Shown in pieces: positions 1 to 6,216 of a DNA stretch of 8,772 bases (its first letter is position 1; each line of letters opens with the position of its first letter). Below the pieces are notes generated by a model. The model was not told the origin of the DNA, made no database searches, and saw only the letters and a program-made list of their open reading frames with translations. Source of the stretch: Caulobacteraceae bacterium (lineage in GTDB: Bacteria > Pseudomonadota > Alphaproteobacteria > Caulobacterales > Caulobacteraceae). The position numbers were made by a program, and so were the translations under genes. The stretch is taken from positions 1 to 8,772 of the forward strand of contig CANGRP010000101.1 of assembly GCA_947456005.1 (NCBI GenBank), written 5' to 3'.

Positions 1-2
1 AG

Positions 3-644
3 TCAGATCAGCTGGACCTCGGCCACCACCAGTCCCTTGCGGCCGTTCCCGAAGCGGACCATCAGGTCCTCGCCCGGCTGCAGATCCTCGACACCGGCGC
101 GGCGCAAGGTCTCGATGTGGACAAAGATATCCCCGGGTTCCTGCTCGCGCACGACAAAGCCGTAGCCCTTGGTCCGGTTGAACCACTTCACCTTGGCGCG
201 CTCGAAGGGGCCTTCGGCGACCGGCGCCCGGCCGCCGCCGTTGGAGCGAGGCTGGAATCCGCCCCTGCCGCCGCGGTCATAACCCTCCCGGTCCCGGGAG
301 CCGCCATAGCCCCCCCCGTCACGCTCTCGCCGGAAACCGCCGTCCCGGTCGAAGCGGCGCTCCTGGGCGGGTTGGGCGGTGCTGTCGTCGAAATCGTGAA
401 TCTCCGAGACCTGCCAGCCCTTGGGGCGGCGCACCACCGAACAGGACAAGGAAGCCCCCTCAGGCGCAACCTCGCGCCCCACGCCGCGGAGGGAAGTCAC
501 GTGGATCAGGACATCCTTGCGGTCCGTAAGTTCAGGCTGGTCAGGGACAATGAAGCCGTAGCCCTTGCCCTCATCGAACCACTTTACGCGCCCGCTGATC
601 CGGACCGAATCTTCCTGACTGTCATCAAAACCGTAACCGGACAT
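3..644 (-). CDS. Double cold-shock-domain RNA/ssDNA-binding protein (CspD-like)
   Basis: This 213-residue cytoplasmic protein carries two cold-shock domains, which bind single-stranded RNA or DNA and usually act as RNA chaperones. Domain 1 spans about residues 16-85, with KWFDEGKGYGF at 21-31 (RNP1) and VLIHV at 45-49 (RNP2). Domain 2 spans about 147-213, with KGYGFVV at 159-165 and IFVHI at 173-177. Between them lies a low-complexity linker (about 88-145) rich in Arg, Gly, Asp and Tyr, with GGYGG and RGGRGGF elements resembling RGG-box RNA-binding tails. The classic E. coli CspA family has one domain of about 70 residues. Two-domain versions are known in Caulobacter and other alphaproteobacteria, where some are stationary-phase rather than cold induced. 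The ATG at 644 is preceded by a purine-rich GAGGGGG element, supporting this start. The gene stands alone, 223 bp downstream of the receptor gene. The family call is firm; which paralogue it is remains uncertain. Confidence 0.95.
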   Translation of the reverse strand: MSGYGFDDSQEDSVRISGRVKWFDEGKGYGFIVPDQPELTDRKDVLIHVTSLRGVGREVAPEGASLSCSVVRRPKGWQVSEIHDFDDSTAQPAQERRFDRDGGFRRERDGGGYGGSRDREGYDRGGRGGFQPRSNGGGRAPVAEGPFERAKVKWFNRTKGYGFVVREQEPGDIFVHIETLRRAGVEDLQPGEDLMVRFGNGRKGLVVAEVQLI

Positions 645-668
645 GGCCCCCTCTCGTCCGACTTGCCT

Positions 669-687
669 GGGTTCCTGAAAGAAACCC
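669..687 (-). other. Stem-loop in the 5' leader of the cold-shock gene
   Basis: On the minus strand this reads GGGUUUC, a five-base UUUCA loop, then GGAACCC. That gives seven pairs including one U-G wobble. It ends 24 bases before the cold-shock start codon, just upstream of the Shine-Dalgarno region. A smaller AGAC/GUCU stem with a UUUC loop lies immediately upstream (about 692-703). Structured leaders control translation of several bacterial cold-shock mRNAs, but a regulatory role here is inference and the stem is modest. Confidence 0.35.
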
Positions 688-698
688 CGCAGACGAAA

Positions 699-727
699 GT
701 CTTTTCTTGTCTGTTACCCCGCGTCAA
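699..727 (-). promoter_or_regulatory. Possible promoter of the cold-shock gene
   Basis: The minus strand has TTGACGC (721-727), a good match to the -35 element of the Caulobacter housekeeping sigma factor (TTGACGS). After a 14-base spacer comes GAAAAGAC (699-706), only a partial match to its -10 element (GCTANAWC). Transcription from here would give a leader of about 50 bases containing the stem-loop at 669-687. The -35 half is convincing and the -10 half weak, so this is tentative. Confidence 0.35.
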
Positions 728-822
728 TGGTCGAATTTAAGACGAACTTCCGCCGATCCATAAAACAACCGAGGGTATCCATCCTCCCACGCCGGATGAG
801 GCCAGGCGAAGACCGGAGCGAC

Positions 823-854
823 TCTGCGCCCCAACCCGTAGGATGGGGCGCAGA
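823..854 (-). terminator. Perfect 11-bp inverted repeat after the receptor gene
   Basis: The arms TCTGCGCCCCA (823-833) and TGGGGCGCAGA (844-854) are exact reverse complements around a 10-base loop. Two further G-C pairs can form inside after one A-A mismatch, leaving a CGTA tetraloop. The stem begins 14 bases beyond the receptor stop codon, where an intrinsic terminator would sit. No U-tract follows on either strand, so this may be an unusual or Rho-assisted terminator, a 3'-end-stabilising hairpin, or a protein-binding operator. The structure itself is certain; its function is inferred from position. Confidence 0.5.
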
Positions 855-867
855 CTGCAACGGCGGA

Positions 868-3800
868 TCAGAACTTGGCCTGCATTCCGAACTCGAACAC
901 ACGGCCCAGGGGGTTCTGGGTCATGTAGTCGTAGTTGTACTGGCTCTTGTAGAAGGGCGGCTGGTCGTCGAACACGTTCCTGACGGACAGGGTTGCGGTC
1001 CACTTTTCCTGGAAGGTCATCCGGTAGGTGAAATCGTGAACCCAGCGGTCGTCGCGCTGGAGGCGTCGCCCCGCCACCACCGCGTTCACATCATCGGTGC
1101 CCTTCCAGTACCGGGTGGTCCAGCGCAGGTTATGGTCGCCGATCTCCCAGTTCGCGAAGAGGTTGCCGCGAAGCCGCGGGTACGAATAGAAGGCCGACAA
1201 CAGCTCTGACTTGCCCGCCCGGTTCAGCGCCGGGTCGAACACGAAGTTGGTTCCCAACAGCAGGGCGGCTCCACGCTTGTAGTCGCTGAGCACGCTGGCG
1301 TCGCCGCCTAGCGTCAGGTCGCCGTTGAAGACGTTCGACCAGGAGTAGGAACCATTCAGGTCGATGCCAGTGATATCGGTGTCCGGACCGTTGATCACAT
1401 TGTTGCGAACCGAGAGGAAGTTGTTCGGGTGGCAGGTGGGAACCGCCTGACCGCCGTAGAGCGTCGTATTCACGGTCTCGGTGCCGAACCGGAACCTGTC
1501 GATGAGCGCCGCGCTTCCGCACTGCCAAGTCGCCGGGTTCGCGCCCGGGAACATGGTCCCGTAGATCCGGGCGGGGGTCTCTGTCGTGATCTCCTTCTTG
1601 AAGGCGAAGCTGAAGAAGTCGATCTGCCCCTGGAAGGCGCCCGCCTCAAAGAGGAAGCCGATGTTGAACGTGTTGGCGGTCTCGGGTTCCAGATTGGGAT
1701 TCCCGAAGGTCTGCACAGGCCGATAGAGCGGAGCCCCGCTGACCGGGTTTGAGAACTGGGCCTGGATGAAGCCGAATCCAGGATCTAGCGCCGCGACGGG
1801 AGGCGCCCGGAACGTGGTGCCCGCCGAACCGCGCACGGCCATCCAGGGCGTGACTTGCCAACGGATAGACGCCCGCGGATTGGTCGTGTCCCCGACATTG
1901 CCGCCGTAGCGTTCATTCCGAATGGCCAGGCTCGCCGTCACCGTGTCGAGGACAGGCACCTGAAGTTCCCCGAAGAAGGAGAAGACTTGCCGGTCGACAT
2001 CGCTCTCCGTGCCTGAGCCGATGAAGGTGAACGGACCACCACCGGGGACGGCGCAGGTCGGCAGGCCATCACCATAGGGCTGGCTGTCGACGCAGGGGGT
2101 TGCTGCGCCATCGAAGTTGGATGAGAGCGCTATGGTGCGGTCGTTAAAACGCCATTGGGTTCCCACCGCCCAGCTGATCGGTTCATCCGTCCAAAGCTTG
2201 AAATCACCGAGATCGCCGGCAAGCTGGGCCTGGGCGGTCGCCAGCTGCTGGGTGGTGGTGTTGACGGCGTCGTCCTGGATCCATCTCCAGAGCGCTGCGT
2301 CGATCGCCGGCCCCTGCTTCAACCCGGTGGCCTGGCCATAATTCGCGCCGTTGATGCTAGACTTCTGGATCGAGTTGGCGAAGGGATTCAGGTACTGGCA
2401 CGACCCGGCGCCGGGTGTCCCGGTCGACGGGTTGCAACCCGGCCCGCCCAGTCCACGCAGTGCGAGCTGGATGCGGTTCACATACCGGTCCGGGGTCTTG
2501 TTGACCTGCTCGGCGCGCATGTAGTTGAGTGATGTCCGCCACTCCCAACCATTCTCAAGTTCCCCGATAAATCCGCCGACAATCCGGAAGGACGTGATCT
2601 GGTTGCTCTGCAGGTCGGCGTCGAAACCATTCAGAGGGTTGCCGCCCATAGCCGCCGGACGCCACTGCGTCTGGTTCATGGTGACGCCGTTAACCAGTGC
2701 GGCTGCACAGATCGCCGCCGTGATCTGCGGCTGGGTCGCGGTAGGACACGGATTGAACAGAGCCTGAAGGCCGGGGTTGCTCGCGGGCACATAGTAGCGC
2801 GACTGGATGGCGCCGGGCGCCGCCGGCATCAGCGATGTGCCCCCGCCGGGTGACGCGCCGCTGGCCTCCACCGGGGTCGGAAACTGCACAGTCCCCTGAG
2901 AGGCGGAAACCCGATCTTCCGGAACGACCGTGCGCGACCAGAGGACCTCGCCGTGGAACCTCAGGTTGTCGCTGAGATCGAGGTTGGCTTCACCGTAGAG
3001 CTGGTAATGATCCTCGTTCGCTACTCGGGTGTCGTGATAGGTGAAGGGATAGAAGCACTGCCCGTTCGGGACGAAGGATAAACCGCCCAGCTGGGTGCAG
3101 CCTGCGTCAGAGAAGGTGGGGGACAGGGTCGCTCCCAGGGGAATGCCTGGACGGGTCGGATCCTGAACGAACCCTCCATTGGGCCCGATCACCGGAGTGC
3201 CAAGGATGGCGTTGTAGCCACCGGGATTGCTGGCTCCCGAGATCCCGCTGATGTTGAGAGTGTCGGGGAAAACGGCGTTCGGCAGGGTCCAGGGCAGGTC
3301 AACGCCGTTGAGTTCGCTCCGATGGCGATAGGAGGCCGCCAGCAGCATGTTCCCGTTGTCGAACTTCCGGCCCCAGGCCGCAGAGGTTTCGTAGTCTCCA
3401 TCCGAGCCGTCGATCAGGGCGTACTTTCCATTGACCTCAAAGCCATCCAGATCCTTGCGGGTGATGAAGTTCACCACGCCGGCCACGGCATCGGAACCGT
3501 AGGTGGCCGCAGCGCCGTCGCGCAGGACCTCGACCTGGCCTACCGCGATGGTCGGGACCACGTTGATGTTGACGAATTCCTGGCCGCCGGCGGCGGTGAT
3601 GGTCGAGAGGCGCTCCCCGTTCATGAGCGAGAGGGTCCGGGTCAGACCGAGACCCCGGAGGTTGATGGTGGCGACGCCCGCGGCCTGGCCCCCAAGGAAG
3701 CGATTTGACTCTCCGATATTGCCGCCCGAGACGGACGGGATGGTCCGCACCAGGTCGACCAGCGAAGGACTGCCCTGTTCCTGCAGCGCCTCATTGGTGA

Positions 3801-3984
3801 TCACGTCCACCGGAAGGGCGGCGTCTTCCGGGGTTCCGCGGATCAGCGACCCGGTGATCACCAGTTCCTCGACCTGGTTGCTGCTTGCGCCGGCTGACCC
3901 CTGAGCTGCGGCTGGGGTAGTGAGACCGAGGCCCACGGTGATCGCCAGCGCCGAGCTGGCATAGAGATAAAGGCGTCGTGACAT
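868..3984 (-). CDS. TonB-dependent outer-membrane receptor, substrate unknown
   Basis: This encodes a 1038-residue outer-membrane receptor, the class that imports scarce ligands (siderophores, vitamins, oligosaccharides, other large solutes) using energy from TonB-ExbB-ExbD. Residues 1-28 form a typical signal peptide ending in PAAAQ. A TonB-box-like EELVITG lies at 39-45. The plug domain (about 50-178) contains INLRGLG (107-113), NGERLST (122-128) and VEVLRDGAAATYGSDAVAGVVNF (151-173). The rest is a beta-barrel ending in the C-terminal aromatic signature FEFGMQAKF, as expected for BamA-assisted insertion. There is no FecA-type N-terminal signalling domain. The chain is longer than typical 650-800-residue receptors, apparently because of long polar loops, which carry ten cysteines in five pairs. 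The ATG at 3984 was chosen over the upstream in-frame ATG at 4044 because it starts the signal peptide directly and has a strong Shine-Dalgarno. No transporter, sigma factor or catabolic gene is adjacent, so the ligand cannot be inferred. Confidence 0.95.
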   Translation of the reverse strand: MSRRLYLYASSALAITVGLGLTTPAAAQGSAGASSNQVEELVITGSLIRGTPEDAALPVDVITNEALQEQGSPSLVDLVRTIPSVSGGNIGESNRFLGGQAAGVATINLRGLGLTRTLSLMNGERLSTITAAGGQEFVNINVVPTIAVGQVEVLRDGAAATYGSDAVAGVVNFITRKDLDGFEVNGKYALIDGSDGDYETSAAWGRKFDNGNMLLAASYRHRSELNGVDLPWTLPNAVFPDTLNISGISGASNPGGYNAILGTPVIGPNGGFVQDPTRPGIPLGATLSPTFSDAGCTQLGGLSFVPNGQCFYPFTYHDTRVANEDHYQLYGEANLDLSDNLRFHGEVLWSRTVVPEDRVSASQGTVQFPTPVEASGASPGGGTSLMPAAPGAIQSRYYVPASNPGLQALFNPCPTATQPQITAAICAAALVNGVTMNQTQWRPAAMGGNPLNGFDADLQSNQITSFRIVGGFIGELENGWEWRTSLNYMRAEQVNKTPDRYVNRIQLALRGLGGPGCNPSTGTPGAGSCQYLNPFANSIQKSSINGANYGQATGLKQGPAIDAALWRWIQDDAVNTTTQQLATAQAQLAGDLGDFKLWTDEPISWAVGTQWRFNDRTIALSSNFDGAATPCVDSQPYGDGLPTCAVPGGGPFTFIGSGTESDVDRQVFSFFGELQVPVLDTVTASLAIRNERYGGNVGDTTNPRASIRWQVTPWMAVRGSAGTTFRAPPVAALDPGFGFIQAQFSNPVSGAPLYRPVQTFGNPNLEPETANTFNIGFLFEAGAFQGQIDFFSFAFKKEITTETPARIYGTMFPGANPATWQCGSAALIDRFRFGTETVNTTLYGGQAVPTCHPNNFLSVRNNVINGPDTDITGIDLNGSYSWSNVFNGDLTLGGDASVLSDYKRGAALLLGTNFVFDPALNRAGKSELLSAFYSYPRLRGNLFANWEIGDHNLRWTTRYWKGTDDVNAVVAGRRLQRDDRWVHDFTYRMTFQEKWTATLSVRNVFDDQPPFYKSQYNYDYMTQNPLGRVFEFGMQAKF

Positions 3985-4221
3985 GGCTTCATTCCCTCCC
4001 TGATCGCGGTTTTTCCCGCACGATTGGGAAGAGGATGTCCACACTTCGCCGAATGAGGCAAGCTTTCAGGCCTGCGCCTTGGAACCCCCGCTCAGGGCGT
4101 TCAAGACCTGGCCGATGGCGCCCGGCGTAACCCGCGCCCCGGGGACCCTAAGAACGCCATGGGACCCAGGGTGAGGCCCGGATCAGGAACTGGCGAAAAG
4201 AGAGGAAAATTCAACCTCGCG
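3985..4221 (-). other. Leader and intergenic region upstream of the receptor
   Basis: This gap between the tRNA-Glu 3' end and the receptor start shows no credible gene. Just upstream of the Shine-Dalgarno a short hairpin is possible on the minus strand: GCGG and CCGC arms (4016-4019 and 4006-4009) around an A-rich six-base loop. Directly after the tRNA, about 4194-4216, the minus strand has a weak 4-bp GAGG/CCTC stem followed by TCTTTT, a possible inefficient tRNA terminator. The heptamer GGGACCC occurs twice on the plus strand (4142-4148 and 4161-4167). I see no clear promoter, Fur box or riboswitch, so what drives and controls the receptor is not visible here. Confidence 0.4.
3994..4000 (-). 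promoter_or_regulatory. Shine-Dalgarno of the receptor gene, fixing its start
   Basis: The minus strand reads GGGAGGG, nine bases before the ATG at 3984. This strong ribosome-binding site lies inside the 20-codon extension that an upstream ATG at 4044 would give. It therefore argues for the shorter form, which begins with MSRRLYLY and a clean signal peptide. Confidence 0.75.
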
Positions 4222-4296
4222 TGGCAGTCCCTAGGGGAGTCGAACCCCTCTCTCCAGGTTGAAAACCTGGCGTCCTAACCGATAGACGAAGGGACC
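4222..4296 (-). tRNA. tRNA-Glu (anticodon UUC)
   Basis: This 75-base tRNA inserts glutamate at GAA and GAG codons. The acceptor arms are GGTCCCT and AGGGACT. The D-arm is GTCT with an ATCGGTTA loop and GGAC. The anticodon stem CCAGG/CCTGG encloses the loop TTTTCAA, giving anticodon TTC (plus-strand 4261-4263). The T-arm is AGGGG, TTCGACT, CCCCT. The discriminator is G and the CCA end is encoded. The first acceptor pair is G1-U72 rather than the G-C seen in E. coli tRNA-Glu. It stands alone between recJ and the receptor gene, with its own promoter about 20 bases upstream. Confidence 0.97.
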
Positions 4297-4314
4297 GCGG
4301 ACGCGAGAGCGGCG

Positions 4315-4343
4315 TCTATATCCGCCTTCCCGGGGCCGTGCAA
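4315..4343 (-). promoter_or_regulatory. Promoter of tRNA-Glu
   Basis: On the minus strand TTGCAC (4338-4343) and TATAGA (4315-4320) are separated by exactly 17 bases. They match the housekeeping -35 (TTGACA) and -10 (TATAAT) consensus at four of six positions each. Transcription would begin near 4308, about 12 bases before the mature tRNA 5' end. The spacing and position make this the most convincing promoter in the window. Confidence 0.75.
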
Positions 4344-4352
4344 GACACCCCT

Positions 4353-4367
4353 CCCGGTTTTCCCGGG
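4353..4367 (-). terminator. GC-rich hairpin after recJ, possible terminator
   Basis: On the minus strand CCCGG, a GAAAA loop and CCGGG form a 5-bp all-GC stem starting about 10 bases after the recJ stop codon and ending about 10 bases before the tRNA -35 box. No U-tract follows (the next bases are AGGGGTGTCTT), so intrinsic termination would be inefficient. Location suggests it closes the upstream operon; sequence alone does not prove it. Confidence 0.35.
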
Positions 4368-4377
4368 GCTCTGCGCC

Positions 4378-6216
4378 TCATGGCGCTGTGGCCTGCCTCG
4401 GGTCGGCCGCGTCTTCGATCTCAAGTTCGACCGAAGCCTTTCCCTGCCAGTCATCGGGCCGCAGGCGACCAGCGACGTGAAGGACCCCGCCCGCCAGCAG
4501 GGCCTGGCCGAGGGGCGTGTCCTCCGCCCTCCAGGCCACCGCCTTGAGACGTCCTCCAGCGGAGTCCGAAAGGGTCACCCGGACATGGCCCCCGCGCATG
4601 GGAATCGGACGTTCGATGCGCACGGAGGCGGCGGCGAAGACAGGCTCCGGGTTGCCAGGGCCGAAAGGCGCCAGCTGGGCGAAGGCGTCCAGAAGGGCGC
4701 GGTCCGTTCCCCGGGGAGTGATGAGGGCGTCTACCTCCAGGGCGTCGGCCTCCGCGGCGCGGGCCTGGTCCTCCCCCAACCGGGCGGCGAGAAAGTCGGC
4801 GAGATCCGTGATCCGGTCCGGGCGGATCGAGAGGCCCGCGGCCATCGCGTGTCCGCCCCCGGAGAGCAGGATTCCCGCCTCGAAGGCGGCCTGCACCGCC
4901 GCACCAAGGTTGACGCCGGGCTGGGACCGCCCCGATCCCTTGCCTACCCCCGCCCCTGTGTCCACGCCAATCACGACTGCAGGGCGTCGGTAACGTTCTC
5001 GCAGTCGGCCGGCGACGATGCCGATGACCCCGGGCGGCCATCCCGGGGCGGAGACCACGATGACCGGCGCCGCCTCGAGGCTTCGGTCAGCCTCGAGGAT
5101 CGCCACGGCCTCGTCGAGAACCGCCTGTTCCACCGCCTTGCGCTGGCCGTTCAGCTCATCCAACTGGGCGGCCAGGAGGGCAGCCTCGGCGGGATCGTCC
5201 GTCGCCAGCAGGCGCGCACCCAGATCGGAACGGCCGATGCGCCCACCGGCGTTGATCCGTGGCCCCAGGATGAAACCGGCATGAAAGGTCGTGGCTGTCC
5301 CGCTGACCTTGCCGATGTCCGCCAGCGCCTTCAGGCCGGGATTGGCCCAGCGCGACATCACCTTCAGCCCCTGCGCCGTCAGGGCGCGGTTGAAGCCGGT
5401 CAGGGCGGTGACGTCGCACACGGCGCCCAGGGCGGCGAGGTCGAGCCACTGCCGCAGGTCGGGCTCCTGGCGGTCCTTGAAGAGACCTTGCTGTCGGGCC
5501 TCCCGGTTGAGGGCGGCGAGAAGGACGAAGGCTACGCCCGCAGCCGCCAGCATCCCCTGGCCTGAATTGTCGTCGGGCCGGTTTGGATTGACCAGGGCCA
5601 GGGCCGGAGGAACCTGGCCTGGCCGCATCAGGTGGTGGTCAATCACCACCACGTCGAGGCCGATCTCCCGCGCCGCCGCCAGGGCATCCACGGCCGCCGC
5701 CCCGCAGTCGAGGGTGACGACCAGGTCGGCGCCCTTCTCCTTCAGCGACCTGAAGATGGCCGGGCTGGGTCCGTAGCCTTCGGTGACGCGGTCAGGAATG
5801 TAGACCGGGACCTCCCGGCCCATGGCGCGCATCCAGCGCACGAGCTGGGCGGCGCTGGCGGCGCCATCGACGTCGTAGTCCGCGAAGACCACCATCGAGC
5901 GCTCCCTCACGAGCGCATCGACCAGGACCTCCGCCGCCCGGTCCATGTCCCGGAAGGATGAAGGGTTCGGAAACTGGGCCTTCAGGGTCGGGTTGAGGTA
6001 GATCTCACCCTCATCCGGCCCCACTCCCCTTGAGGCCAGGGCGCGGGCAAGGGGCTCGCTGAGGCCCAGTGCGCTCTGGTGCCGGCGGACCAGCTCGGCC
6101 TCCGCCGGCCGGGCTGCCCAGGTGCGCCCTGTCAGGGAGCGGCCAACCCCGAGAAACGGACTCTCCCCTGCAGCCACGGGATCAGGCCGGACGCCGCATC
6201 CGCACTTCGCGGACAT
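4378..6216 (-). CDS. recJ: Single-stranded-DNA-specific 5'-3' exonuclease RecJ
   Basis: RecJ degrades single-stranded DNA 5' to 3' using divalent metal ions. It acts in the cytoplasm in RecF-pathway recombination, mismatch repair and processing of stalled forks. The 612-residue frame shows the DHH-family motifs in order: ADYDVDG at 112-118 (D113, D115, D117), TLDCG at 168-172 (D170), IDHH at 192-195, and GAVCDVTAL at 264-272 (D268). The DHHA1 part has PGWPPGVIGIVAGRL (391-405), GKGSGRS (425-431) and SGGGHAMAAG (452-461). The OB-fold region has the RecJ signature FGPGNPEPVF (518-527). All catalytic residues I can identify are present, so the enzyme should be active. The ATG at 6216 overlaps the end of glpX by 35 bp and has no visible Shine-Dalgarno. 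An in-frame GTG at 6177 (residue 14), just past the glpX stop and shortly before FLGVGRSLTGR, is a credible alternative start. Either implies translational coupling to glpX. Confidence 0.96.
   Translation of the reverse strand: MSAKCGCGVRPDPVAAGESPFLGVGRSLTGRTWAARPAEAELVRRHQSALGLSEPLARALASRGVGPDEGEIYLNPTLKAQFPNPSSFRDMDRAAEVLVDALVRERSMVVFADYDVDGAASAAQLVRWMRAMGREVPVYIPDRVTEGYGPSPAIFRSLKEKGADLVVTLDCGAAAVDALAAAREIGLDVVVIDHHLMRPGQVPPALALVNPNRPDDNSGQGMLAAAGVAFVLLAALNREARQQGLFKDRQEPDLRQWLDLAALGAVCDVTALTGFNRALTAQGLKVMSRWANPGLKALADIGKVSGTATTFHAGFILGPRINAGGRIGRSDLGARLLATDDPAEAALLAAQLDELNGQRKAVEQAVLDEAVAILEADRSLEAAPVIVVSAPGWPPGVIGIVAGRLRERYRRPAVVIGVDTGAGVGKGSGRSQPGVNLGAAVQAAFEAGILLSGGGHAMAAGLSIRPDRITDLADFLAARLGEDQARAAEADALEVDALITPRGTDRALLDAFAQLAPFGPGNPEPVFAAASVRIERPIPMRGGHVRVTLSDSAGGRLKAVAWRAEDTPLGQALLAGGVLHVAGRLRPDDWQGKASVELEIEDAADPRQATAP

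Noticed and set aside
117..740. A 207-codon plus-strand frame across the cold-shock gene
   Set aside because: It lies opposite both cold-shock domains and continues into the intergenic region without a convincing ribosome-binding site or family motif.
3985..4044. A 20-codon N-terminal extension of the receptor from an ATG at 4044
   Set aside because: It would bury the signal peptide and span the strong GGGAGGG ribosome-binding site; the ATG at 3984 is a better start.
3985..4221. Riboswitch (for example cobalamin) or Fur box controlling the receptor
   Set aside because: The gap has no recognisable conserved riboswitch boxes and no AT-rich 19-bp Fur-like palindrome; only short GC hairpins are visible.
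3985..4296. tRNA-Glu as an integration site carrying the receptor as cargo
   Set aside because: No integrase or excisionase gene is present and I found no repeated copy of the tRNA 3' end in the window. The receptor's base composition looks like its neighbours.
4477..5565. A 362-codon open frame on the plus strand opposite recJ
   Set aside because: Antisense to clear RecJ motifs; no recognisable domain, and low stop frequency is expected at this GC content.
5632..5652. Perfect 8-bp inverted repeat GTGGTGGT/ACCACCAC inside recJ
   Set aside because: It arises from the codons of VVVIDHH, the catalytic DHH motif (runs of GTG followed by CAC), so protein constraint explains it.
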